Source: Aquatica leii
Lineage: Eukaryota; Arthropoda; Insecta; Coleoptera; Lampyridae
Assembly: GCA_035610365.1 (NCBI GenBank)
Contig: CM069435.1
Location: 85,841,389 to 85,905,388 of the forward strand
DNA: 64,000 nt
Reading direction: 5' to 3'
Made by a program: the position numbers and the translations under genes. Position 1 is the first letter of the stretch, and every line of letters begins with the position of its first letter. Below, in pieces: positions 12,011 through 23,555 of the stretch. The notes beneath the pieces are model-generated. The model worked only from the letters and a program-made list of their open reading frames with translations, was not told the DNA's origin and ran no database searches.

Positions 12011-15000
12011 GTCGCTAGTTTCGCATTAAATCAACGATTAACTCCGAAATTACATATTACTTGATTTTGATCTATTGTATGTACTTCAATAATTTTATGT
12101 GTGGAGGGTGGCCTAACGTCCAGAACTTGTATCAACGCTAAACTGTGATATTAATAAAATTATTCTTTGCTACTATATATGTACCTAATTCTGCCTAGCT
12201 TACGTAATTCTTTTAACATCTTGTCTCATAGTTTTTAATCGTTTTGGCGCCTTTTCAATTTGTTTTATAATTTAGCACCACGAAGCTTACGACCAATATC
12301 TTCGAATCCAAGTCGCTAGCAATTTACGTTGCTAGAAAATCCTCGAAACAAGCATTGGAAAAAAGAAATTGACTGTTGTAAGGTACTTTGACAACATACT
12401 GTACAGACCTTTACAATTGTTACATGCTAGTATTAGAAACGTTATAAAATAAATATTAAAGTCGAATTTAGTGAATTGTGAACGCGAAAAATATATGTTT
12501 GTTAAAAGTTTAAAAATTGCAAATACATTTATTTCTTCACTTGATAAATCAGTTGTTGATTTAGATCGAATTAAAACAATACTTGCGTTCTCAAGATTTA
12601 CAAAACAATAAAAAATAGAATTTATTGTAGAATTTGACGTTTAACTTGCTGGATTTGAACTACGTTAAGTCATGGCGATTAAAGAGGACATTAAGAATAA
12701 AGAATTCGAGATATGGCAACAGCGCTAACAGAAGTATATTGGTCCGCAGATTTGACGAGATGTCATTTTGTGAGATTTTTACATTGGATTTTTATGAAAA
12801 AATATTAATGATAATTCTTTATCGCCTTCTTGCTAGTTGAATAACGAAAACATTAAATATACTTTAGATACGTAGAAATATCAAAGAGCATCGATAGAAA
12901 TTTCTAGTTTCAACTAATATCAGCAACTAATTTATTTAAAAATTAGTGAAAGTGTGACTGCGAGAATTAAGAACGATATCCTTATTTCACGCAATAGTTA
13001 AATATTTTCTCCTAATATTTCCTGATGTGTACCTCCACTTCTACTTTCAAGATAAATATAATCACATTTAGTTCACCCCAATTGTCTGCCCCCTAAAGAG
13101 TGATTGATTTGAGTATATCGTTACGAACGTAGGTAGCTTTAAGCATCGCTAAGGATTTATAACCAGGATTTATTCACCATAAGTTGAAGTTTTAAAGATA
13201 TGGAAACCGCTTAAAAGAAAATCGGTTCCTTCAACGTCATAAAATAGTTGTATTTGTTTTGGAGGAACTAAAAGCTACTCTAATAGTCCTTTGCTTTTAA
13301 TAGCACGCAATTGTTTTCGTTTTTGTATCATTAACTTAAATACACAAAGAATATATTTTAGAAAGAACACTTAACGGATACATTCGAAATATTTATACAA
13401 GATGCTCACACATAGTATACACATTACATAAATATACAAAATCCATATTTATGAATCGTGATTTTTATTGTCTCATACTAACGAGTGAATAAAGTTTAAA
13501 ACGACAATGAATTTTCCAGATAAGTAATTACTTAGTTTAACTATTCGAGTACATATTAAATGTCATTGTGCTAGAGAAAATTGTAAAACTTAAGATTTAA
13601 AGCGTTCGTAAAGCACAAAAGCCTACGCACCAATTACACCTACAGTCAGATTCGTCAAAGTGTAAAGACGTAATAAAACGTTGAAATTAGTGCTTGAGCT
13701 TTAAATTTAAGTAATTAAATATATTTTGTTTTTTATTTAATTAGAAGATCGTTTTACTCCATAAAGGTGTAAAACCGTCTTCGTCAGTATTAACTTATTG
13801 AATTCAGAAATGCTCATTATAGAATAATATTTCATCTTTGTATAAAGGATACATAGCTCGGAAACGGCTATAGAACAACATTCCCTGGATTATATCGATC
13901 CACTGGTTTTGGCAGTCTTATTTCAAGTTATTCTAGTTCAGATGTTTAGAATTTCAAGTATTTAATTTTGTAAATGTTTAAATAAAAGACAAAAGCTGTT
14001 TTTACACAAAAAACAAAATAATTAGGTCATTATTCTACTTCTACAATTTTCCGGAGTGCTTAGATCCAGCGGTGGTCACTCAGAAATGTTCGTTGCCATG
14101 ACTACCGCAAGTTTCGCTTAGGCATTGTGAAAGAACAGTTTTACGTTTATGTAAAAATAATCTGTTTTTTATTGGTTTACGTTAGAACAATTGTCGAGAA
14201 ATTTATTGTAATATTATTTGTTTCTTTAACAACGACTTAAATTTAAATTATTTAGAATCTATACTGCTTACACGAAAAAGAAAATCTATTTAATATTTAG
14301 ATCAAAATCAAAATAACAAACAAAAACAAATAACTAAAAGTGAAATTCTGAAAAGGATGGTTGGGATTGTGAGAGATGTATTAAACGACCTACAAACAGC
14401 AGAACTATTTGTTGCTCAATTCGTCGTACTACACGTTGAAAATAAAATCATACGGTACAGTTCGACACGTGACAGAATAAACAGTCGTAATTTTCAATGC
14501 ATGGAACTCTCATACAAGGTGTTTAAAAAAATGGATTTCATCTACAACGCGGTCTCGCTATAGAAAAAAAAACACGCGTTTGCTTACTTACTATTTCTAT
14601 AAAATGTTCTATAAAACTAATCTGTCAATTTTTTTAAATCTTTAATATATAACAAGAATCAATTCCTCTCAAAAACACAGACTTAGTTTGTGACATAACA
14701 GTTTCAGTGTTTTTTGAATTTATTAGTAAAACCGAATAATCAAAAAAAATTAAAAATAAGGTAACTAATTGATAATAATTAAATTACAAAAAGGGACATG
14801 CCAAAACGAATTTAAAGACAAAACAACGAGAAAAGAAATTAAAAATCAAAACTACATGAATTAATTGAGACAAAGAAATTCAAGAAATATGTACCTATTG
14901 TATACGAAATGTTCGAAGGATAAATGAGAAAATAAAATACAAAATATTGAACACTAGCAAACAAACAAAAATAAGAAAAAAGACGGAACTTGATAAAATT

Positions 15001-15129
15001 GACAGAGACAATACAAAAAGACGAAAAAGTACAACATAAAAACGAATTCAGCTTTTTAATAATAATGAAAAAATCAAAAGATAAAACAGTTACGAAAATA
15101 ACAACCGCATGCAAAAATATTAGACACCC
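12011..15129. other. AT-rich intronic sequence
   Basis: Nothing coding is recognised. A short stretch near 12300-12360 (GCTAGAAAATCCTCGAAACA) resembles 10540-10575 (ACGAGAAAATCCTCGTAACA), so it may be another scrap of the family A neighbourhood. The region 14700-15110 is very A-rich. Confidence 0.35.
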
Positions 15130-15790
15130 ATATTGTTAGTCACTGTCTCAACAATGAGTGCTTCGTAGGCTCAAAGCCTGTTCTTCATCGATTTAGCCTT
15201 CCTTCCCTATTACTCTGAATGTAGGTTGTCCCTCCATCTGTTCCTTGGTCGACCGATGCTTCTTTTCTAAAGGCGATTTAGTTCTTGGTCTCACAATTCT
15301 ACGTGCATCTCATTATCGTTTTCTGCTGTATGTCCATTCTGTGATATTTTATATTTCACATAATTTTATGTTTTCATTCCAGTCTCTGTAACATAGAAGC
15401 TTTCCGGTGATTTTTCTGAGTATTTTTATCTCTGTCGTCTTCAATGGTCGTTTTATTTTCGCTCTACTAGGATACTTCATTTTCTATATTTCACAAACTT
15501 TATAATTCAATTCCTTGATAGTACTTGTTCGATTATGTTTTCATTCACTTCCAGTTTGGATAGTTCTTTTGGCTATATTCGTGTTAAATTATTTTGATGC
15601 TATGTTTAACAATATTTGAATCGCCCATTCTATAATCGTTACCGGTCTTAACTCTTTTATCAGTGAAACTCCTTGTCCAATTCCGCTATTTACAGGTAGT
15701 TTAGCTGTAAGTCTTTCATTTATTCGTGTTTGTATGCTGTTTTCAGAGTAGATATTTTTGATAGTTCCATAAGGTATTCCTTCCATAGGA
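15130..15790 (-). mobile_element. LINE reverse-transcriptase fragment
   Basis: The minus-strand translation from 15786 reads IYSENSIQTRINERLTA, then VNSGIGQGVSL. This is the RT region just before the conserved F.V..G..QGD.LSP motif of LINE elements. Further on in other frames come KRPLKTTEIKILRKITGK, NITEWTYSRKR and IGRPRNRWRDN, the usual C-terminal tail of such ORF2 proteins in insects (MK.LRR..G, then GRPR.RW.D). The catalytic YADD segment is absent, so there is an internal deletion as well as frameshifts and stops. The family within LINEs is uncertain. Confidence 0.7.
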
Positions 15791-16048
15791 ATATAAACTT
15801 GTTATATTCTATGGATTTTTCTACGATTTGCCTCTTGACCAAAACAGTATCGGTGCAAAATCTTCCTGCTTAGATTTTGACAGAAATAAAACAAAAACAA
15901 ATATTTTTTGACACATAGGTGTGCTTTAAGACGGCGTTTCTCCAAATTTTCAATTTTAAATTTAGAATATTAGTGTGCTTGCAGTGAACATACACATACG
16001 CAATTATTGCTACGATATTTCTAAAGATTAACATTTATCGCGTTAATC

Positions 16049-16600
16049 ATGCCTAAAAAAGCTGAACTGAGTGCAGAACAACGCCTAAAAATTAAGATGA
16101 TACATGATCAAGAGCGTTGTGCAGTGCAATAAATCGTTTCAAAGCGGCTGGAGCTCATAAAAATAGACCAAGAACGAGCAGAAGAAAAATTACTACAGTT
16201 CGTAAAGACCAATTGTTCATTCAACAGCCTTTACAAAGCCGCAAAAAACCTTGCTACAGCTTTATCTAAAGCAAAAGGCAGATCAGTTAGCATGTATACT
16301 ATTAGAAAAAGACTGCTTAAAGCTAGATTAAAAAGTTGCAAAGCAAGAAAAAACTGTGGCCTTCGGAGCACAATAAGCAAAATCAGCTGGTGCAAGCCCT
16401 TAAATATAGAATGCGAACAGTACAAGATTGGCCCAACGTACTGTGGTCAGACGAATCTAACTTCGAGGGATTGTTATTTACTTTCTATCGATCGTTTACC
16501 AATACTTATATTAACGTAAAATGTAATAGAAATCGACAGATAATAACTCCTATTACCAGTCTACTTTGAACCAATGAAATCAACGAATTTCTATTACTGT
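16049..16600 (+). pseudogene. Tc1/mariner-superfamily transposase relic
   Basis: Reading starts at ATG 16049 with MPKKAELSAEQRLKIKMIHD, an N-terminal helix-turn-helix-like start, then a stop at about 16129. The C-terminal piece in another frame gives MRTVQDWPNVLWSDESNFEG (16411-16470). The LWSDESNFE block is the hallmark around the second catalytic Asp of Tc1 elements. The middle and C-terminal catalytic parts are missing, and frames change at least twice. No terminal inverted repeats were found. A short duplicated phrase, AACCAATGAAATCAA, occurs twice just downstream (about 16570 and 16612). Confidence 0.7.
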
Positions 16601-17440
16601 GAGATTTTTCTAACCAATGAAATCAATGAAGAGAACTAGAATTTTCATAAAGTTATGTAATTGTATTAGTTAACGTTTTTAAATAAAAAGTCAATTAAAA
16701 AATTATAAGAGAATGCAAAAATTAATACGGCCTTCTCTTCTATTTCTTTTTTCAATCTATCTTCCAGAACCCACTTCTTTATAATTTTTTTTTTTCATTT
16801 TTACATTTAGCATATTATTCCAGTTCTTCGCTCCCACAAAAAAAAACTCCACCACTTCACATTTTATTAATAAATAAAATCCATTCCTAGATTTGTATTT
16901 GTTCCTCGCCCAATGCTTTCACTTTTTGCAATCTTCCTACAGCCGTCGTCCATTCTTTTCTATTTAAATTTGTTTATTTAGTAACAAATTATTCCATGTC
17001 TATTATAGTTTGTTTATCATTCACATTCTGTGCATTGTTTTACACACTATAAATTTAAAACGAACTTGTATTCAATATAATATTTTATTGTACGATTTTA
17101 TCTGGTTTATAATTCTGGCAGCCTGTTTAAGCGGAAGCTAAGAATCAATTGTTTTAAATCGTAATTGTTAAGTGTATATAAGAATTAAAATTTTTTATAA
17201 TTATACTCTGACATCAAAATTGCAATACCAAGAAAGAGTAGAAATTTTGTGACCAAACTTGGCAAGAAAAGTTTTGCTACTCAGAGGTAGTAAATTATTA
17301 ATGGAACAAATAGTAATGGCATACCCGTGTCGTTTTTTTGTTTCTACTACTTGATTATCGTGTGTATTTCGTGCGACTCTTAGTTAATTTTAACATTGTT
17401 TTCTTTTGTCGTTCTTCTGTTCAACGTGTTTTGAGACTGT

Positions 17441-17717
17441 GATTATAGTGCGACAGCGTGAAAATTACCGCCAATTAAGAAAATTGGACAGATATCGAAT
17501 TGTTGCCTTACATGAAAGTGGTTTTTCTTTTTCGTACAGGGAAATAGTAAATCGTCTTAACTGGAATCAATCCACTATCATGCGCTGTTATCAAACATGA
17601 ACTAGTCAGAATCCTCGTAGAAAAGGAACTGGAAGACGGAGACAAACAAATGAGGTGCAAAGCCGCTATCTTCGACTTATGGCAATAAGAAACCGATATT
17701 CCGGTACCAGATAAATC
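17441..17717 (+). pseudogene. Tc1-like transposase N-terminal fragment
   Basis: Translation gives the helix-turn-helix region DRYRIVALHESGFSFSYREI, then NRLNWNQSTIMRCYQT, a stop, GRRRQTNEVQSRYLRLMAIR and NRYSGT. This is the paired-like DNA-binding half of Tc1-type transposases (...GRPRRTT...DRRLRLMALRDRF...). It ends abruptly at 17717, where the LTR-like family A repeat starts with TGTTATG. Nothing of the catalytic half is visible after the repeat. Confidence 0.75.
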
Positions 17718-17945
17718 TGTTATGTTAAAAGTGTCTTGGTGTGATTTTCGTTTCGTATAGGTTTTGCCCACTTTTCACTACAGTAACAGCCATGCGCTGT
17801 GAAATGGTTGCTAGAATTTTTCCAACAGAGAAAAACTATTCCTCTGACTGTAGCCGCTTCGCATATACGATCTAACGTAAGCGCCCAGCAAAGTTTTCAC
17901 TTCTAAATTTTCACACTCATCTCTGTTATAAATTCTTCTTGGTGT
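17718..17945 (+). repeat. LTR-like repeat family A, copy abutting Tc1 fragment
   Basis: Starts TGTTATGTTAAAAGTGTCTT and parallels 30471-30690: GCGCTGTGAAATGGTTGCT, CGCTTCGCATATACGATCTAA, GTTTTCACTTCTAAATTTTC and the TATAAAT box. The similarity is lost right after TATAAATT at about 17942, so the 3' half is missing. Confidence 0.6.
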
Positions 17946-20928
17946 TACAATTTTAATGTCACAGAGTATATTTCTAACTTATTTAGTCCTACTTGATTCG
18001 TTAAAAAAAATCCTACAAGTATGTCAGAATAAATACACTATCTCGCATAGACGCCAAAATGTTTTCGTTTCAAAGTTATATAACCTGGGTCAAAATGCAG
18101 TGAGAATGAACCGGAATGAACGTTATAAAATTAAAAAAAAAAAACAATATACAAAACATAGTAGCACTTAAGTATGTAATAACGAGGCTTATTAATAGCT
18201 ATATTCCATTCAAATTTAACACCGATTGAAAAAAGCTTTTACTGAATCTTCTAACACAAATTATGCAATAAAATTGAAGACACACCGCCGTTACATAATA
18301 TCCTCATGAAAAACATTTTTTCTCTGAATACTAATTAAAAAACTTAATTTAATTAACATGTATTGTACAGAAAATAGTAATAGAACGTATTAATATTTAG
18401 TTACGTAGAATATCTAATTTGCTTCATATTTATTACGATATATCAACACGTTCCAGATCAATATCAAAGTAAACAAGGAAAAATAAAATTACGATATAAT
18501 TTATTTCATCCAACTGATCAAAACGATACTAATAAGAAGTGGACGACAACAACAAAACTATTTTAAATGTGTAAAATTTGAGTGGAAGTAATGTACTATA
18601 AAAGACATAATTATATAAGGAGAATGAAGACACATTGAACTTCCCCCTACGCAATTTAGTCAGTAATGATGAATTCGAAAAATGCTGCATTCGAATTTAT
18701 TTTAATCGAAATAGTTCTTCTTAAGACGAGTATAAATAAAATAAATTAAGAGCATGTTTACGCTATTAAATGTTTTCGAAACGTTTATTGTAAAACGTGC
18801 CTTTGAATCTGTGATTAGTAGCTTTAAGGTTTTATTTTAAAGATTATTTTTCTTATTAATATAAACTTGAAGACCATTAAAGTGAAGTTTCTTTAATACG
18901 GAGTTCTAACTTAAATATACTAAAATCGTACACAACTATTTCTAATTTAAATTTTAGATGGTCTAAATATCCCCAACAACGCGTAGCGGTAAATACCATC
19001 TACGCCGAATAAGATCTGTTAAACCACTATTCTCAAACGCAACTTACGTTGTTAAATTTAAATTAGATGTAACCACCGCTGAAACGAAAAATACTATTGT
19101 GCAAATAACCCTTAAAAGTAGAAACTGATTACCAGAAACAAAATTTAGTTTATTTTTATTGTTAATATTTGTGGAGTCTTATTGTAAATTTTGTAAATAT
19201 TAAAGTAATAAATTATCTTTAAGCGCATATAATTAGCAAATGTCATTTCGCCATTTTTTGCCTTAACAAAACTACGGAACTGAAACTTTAATTTCACAAA
19301 TCATAAGCGCTCAAGAAAAATTAATAAAAAAAATTGGAGCTGTAAGCACAAAGACTTAGCAAAAAAGTCGATTTGCTAAGCAAGTGTAATAATACCCATT
19401 TATGTCACTAGCATCGAAAGTGAAGCATACCATAGCAAACGTCAAAAGGGCGCGAGCGTTGGAAGTGAGTGATTTGTGCTATGAGAGTTACAGACATTAT
19501 TTTTTGACATGTTTTTGCGAAAGTAAATGTTTTTTTATAAATAAATTTAAACAGAACGATATTGAAAAGATGACAAATTTAATGTTGGTGCTACACATTT
19601 ATTTCTAGCAAAATCTGTCATCTTCAAATTAGTTTATGTTACTCAAAGACAAGAAGGTATATCCATTTTCAGAAAGTAATCTAAACTACAACAGTGAAGA
19701 TCGTTCTAGAAGAAGCTGAGAAGAAGAACAAATGACTCAAGAACAAGAACAAATAACTTAAACCAACGTGGCAAGATCTCGCATAGTATAGTTAATAAGT
19801 TAAAGGATATTGGTTACAATAACATTCCCTATGCCTACGTGATGATTCAACAGAAAAACTTGGCCTACAACCAGAGTTGGAAATGTACGGAAAGCAATCC
19901 ATGACAGTAGATTAAGATGGTAGTATAGTATAAATACTAAATAGCATATTGGTCCCTGTTTGAGAACACTACAAAATTAACAAGACCAGCTAGAAAATTA
20001 TAGTAAATCTACGACGTCGCTGAACGTACCATAGTTCCGTCCATGTGGTTATACGATGTCAGTTCGTAATCCTGCAGCAAAACCAATAGGTCGAAGCGGT
20101 AAATTAAAATTTTGTAACTTGCATGATTAAACAGCATTGTACGCGATTACCAACTGAAATCCTATGATTGCTAAATTATCTTTAATAAAATAGTTTGGCT
20201 TTTCCTTTACTTCTATAAGTTGAAAAAACCATATTTAGATTACTTTTCAAAACGCCTGTACAAAACCAAGAGGTTGCAATTTTAGTGTTTGTCGATCGTA
20301 GAATCCCACCCAAATGCTCCATCCACAGTATGATGGGGTAAATAAATGTCATAAAACAATCACCCTCCATTTTAATTTCTGAGTATTAAAAACATCCGAC
20401 AAAAATGAACCGACCGTTTTCCTGTGGTCATGTCAAAGCACCGGATCGCTTATCTATTTTTTTAGGAAATGGTAGAAATCAGATAAAGAAATAAATGTTT
20501 CAAAATACTTCAAAGAATAGAAACTAACTACAATTAACAAACTAATTCCAGTTTGATAGAGGCGATGGTGTTTGGCTGTTCCCTCCCCAGAAAAGAAAAG
20601 TATATGTACGAAGCAGAACAAATAGAAATAATGACCTGGCCGAATGTTTGAACCATACAAAAAAATTTTAATTTTTAGGCAATAACAAAAAGTAACATTT
20701 AATTCTTAAAATTGTACACAAATTATTTCAAAAACCCAATACATATTAAGACCAGGATATAGACCGTAGAAAAAATATGATTAGTAAGAGAAAAGGAAGT
20801 ATTGTAACTATCAGTATTTAAATTTCTACTAATAAAATACATGCGTTTTTTTAACTTAACTTTAAAACCTACCAGTTCGTACAACATACAAAGAATTGTA
20901 AGAAACACGATAAACTTTATATGCTTCA
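17946..20928. other. AT-rich intronic sequence
   Basis: No gene or repeat recognised. Small ORFs at 17956-18171 and 19402-19608 have no motif or coding-like composition. The interval 19620-20180 is slightly richer in GC and may be an unrecognised decayed element. Confidence 0.3.
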
Positions 20929-21471
20929 TTAACTAATCTGATACTAAACGCCATCTCGTAGAAACGGAGCTCCGTACGAGTTAACCCACATGTAGGAAAC
21001 TATGAAGTTTTTAGTTAGATAGTAAATATCACAACCGCGAATTTCAAAAATGTATTTGAGTTATACGTTATACGCAGCGTAATATTCCTAACTGTACTAC
21101 GCATGTGCAATTTTTTTATATAATTGCAGAAGCCATCATTAGAGACCAGTAGACAGCTGTTTCATCCTATTTATACTCTTTAGCACTGGAATACTCTAAT
21201 GCGGTTTTCACAACTATATAAAACAAATTGCCATAGTTTTATCCCATTCGAGTGTTAAATTCATTAATAAATCTGAGGCTAAACGCCATCTCGTAGGAGC
21301 GGAGCTACGTACGAGTTAAAACACATGCAGGAAACTATGAAATTGTTAGTTAGATAGTAAATATTACAACCGCGAATTTAAAAAATGTATATGAATTATA
21401 CGTGGCATAATACTCCTAACTGTACTAAGCAAGTGCAAAATTTTGTTTATATAATTGCAGAAACCATTATT
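20929..21471 (+). repeat. Tandemly arranged 210-bp duplication with internal palindrome
   Basis: Copies at about 20929-21140 and 21261-21471 are clearly homologous in direct orientation, about 332 bp apart. Shared phrases are CTAAACGCCATCTCGTAG, TTAGTTAGATAGTAAATAT, ACAACCGCGAATTT and TATATAATTGCAGAA. Each has a stem CTCGTA...TACGAG (20955/20975 and 21290/21310) enclosing 14 bp. No ORF is shared. Confidence 0.75.
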
Positions 21472-22250
21472 CTAAATTAAAGTTAACAGGTACACTGTAT
21501 AAGGACGCTACTGATTGTCATTTCGCTTTACGGGTGGGTAAGTAGTTTTCTTTCTGAAGAATTTTCATCGACAGTGATTTCTATTACGCTTTTAACGGAT
21601 GTGCTAGTGAAAACATATTAGTCGAATTCGGCGTTTATGGTTAATTAACGCCGTTCCCAGGTAAGACAGCAATTCTCAAAGATGGCGTTGTCACGTTGTC
21701 TTTTTACCTTTTTTCTGCAGGTTTCGGGAGATTACAATGCTATTTTTGTATCCGGTTGTGTTCGGGAAATGTATGTAACCTGTGGAGTCCACCTGGTTTA
21801 ACGTAATCGGAAAGGACGAGAGAAGACTCACACCTGTATCAGTATCGTATTACTTCGTTAAATTACTGTATGTACATTATTTCGTATAGCCTATATCTTC
21901 TTGCATTTATATTTATTATTTTACTTATGTCAGACTTGTACGTCCTACTTTTTAGTAACGTAAAATTTTGCTTTTAGTAATTTGTTTCAATTGTATTCAT
22001 TAACAGTTAGCCTTAAGCATATTAACTTATTTTATGTAATAACGTTAGATCATTCTGACATAAATTTACTTTCAGTTGCAAACTTTATATCATCTGTAAC
22101 TTTATGTATTGTCGACATCCGTCAGATTTCTTCGATCATTTAAACGCAGTTATAGCCAAAGGCAAAATAACATTATCCGTCGTACATATGCTTATATACC
22201 ACGCATAGTTTCCGATTATAATCAGATAAATAGGAGTAGTGGAAGTCACG

Positions 22251-22273
22251 ATGGACGAAGAAGTGTCGGTTTG
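22251..22273 (+). other. Possible tiny first coding exon (ATG plus consensus donor), unassigned
   Basis: ATG GAC GAA GAA GTG TCG GTT TG is followed directly by gtaagt at 22274, a full-consensus 5' splice site, with a TATA-like CTTATATACC near 22191. It is antisense to trio. I find no continuing exon, so this is only a pattern. It could be the 5' end of an unrecognised transposon gene. Confidence 0.15.
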
Positions 22274-22645
22274 GTAAGTTTTTGAACTCTTATTTTATTT
22301 ATTTTTGCGATTCGTTTTTATTATTGTCGGTTGTCGACTTATTTCGCGCCATAGTAGACGAAGTAGTTTGATCGAGTAATATTTATATTTAAATTAAAAT
22401 CATTCACTTTTAACATTTGTTAGCAATTAAATATAAATAGTTGTAGAATGGGTTGCCTGAACGAAAAGGCCTACATTGATATTATAGCTGTGATATTACT
22501 ATATTAATCGATAAATCTTTAATTGTTATTGGTCTATTTCTCTCTGTTAATATTAACGACTATTCTATCTTTTTTAAATAAATATATTATTGTTAGAAAT
22601 TGTGTTATGTCAATTTGTTAATTTAAACTCCGGTTTTTCTATCTA

Positions 22646-23555
22646 TCTATTAGTTATGAATAATTTAAGCAACAAAATGATTTAAAAAGGCAAAAAAAGG
22701 GTTACAAATTGTTTTTAAAATTTGATTGTCAACGTTTTTAGATGGTAAACAACCGATAAACAACTATAACCTGTCATTGATTTTAATTTTTTCAGCGATT
22801 GGTTTAAAGAATTTTTTTTAAAATGGAATAATTACACAAATTGAACAAAAAATGCATATATGTAGTTTGTTGAACAAGATCATGATTTAAAAAAATTTTT
22901 TTTTTAATGTTTTAAATTTTTTTAAAATCATATCCTATTGTTTATTAAATAAACAATTATAGAATTTTTTTTTCAGGTAAAGAAGGAATAACAAAAACAA
23001 ATAACAAACAAAAAAAATATGCAAAAATTTTTTACAGCATTTTTTGTCAATTTTTATAAACAAATTAGTCTATAAAGTTTTCTTAAATGTCCATAGGTGA
23101 ATCTATAATGGTTTCAAAGATATAGCCATTAATAGATAAACAAATGGAATGGTCATTTCAGGTTTAGGAATATAAGAAAATAAAAAATGCTCTAAAATTA
23201 AAGAAATTTTTTTGCATATTGTTGCATATAGTTGTTTTTGTTATTTTCTTCTTAATAAAAATAAAAATCTTTTTTTAATATATTGTTTAAACAATATAAA
23301 AATGAAAAAGCAGTTTTTTGACAATTAATATTTTTTAAGAAAAAAATTTTTTTAATCATCTTGTTCAACAAATTAATTTTTCAAAAATATGTTATTCCAT
23401 TTGTTAAAAAAATGTTTAAACAAATTGCAGAAAAAATTAAAATTAATGATCATGTTATAGTTGTTTACTATCTAAAAACAGTGACAAAAAAAAATTTAAC
23501 CCTTTTTTGCCTTTTTAATTATTTTGTTGCATAAATTATTCATAACTAATAGATA
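22646..23555. repeat. Long imperfect inverted repeat (about 910-bp hairpin)
   Basis: The left arm begins CTATTAGTTATGAATAATTT (about 22648). The right arm, reverse-complemented, begins CTATTAGTTATGAATAATTT at about 23553 as well. Both arms then run AAAAAGGCAAAAAA.GGGTTA, GTTTTTAGAT.GTAAACAAC, ATGGAATAA, TTTGTTGAACAAGAT, AATAACAAAAACAA and AGCATTTTTT, towards a centre near 23100. Arms are about 430 bp with small indels and many mismatches in A/T runs. It has no ORF. It may be a foldback element or an inverted duplication. Confidence 0.8.

Noticed and set aside
12634..12840. 68-codon plus ORF as a small gene
   Set aside because: AT-rich composition, no promoter or splice context and no motif; length is within chance expectation for this window.
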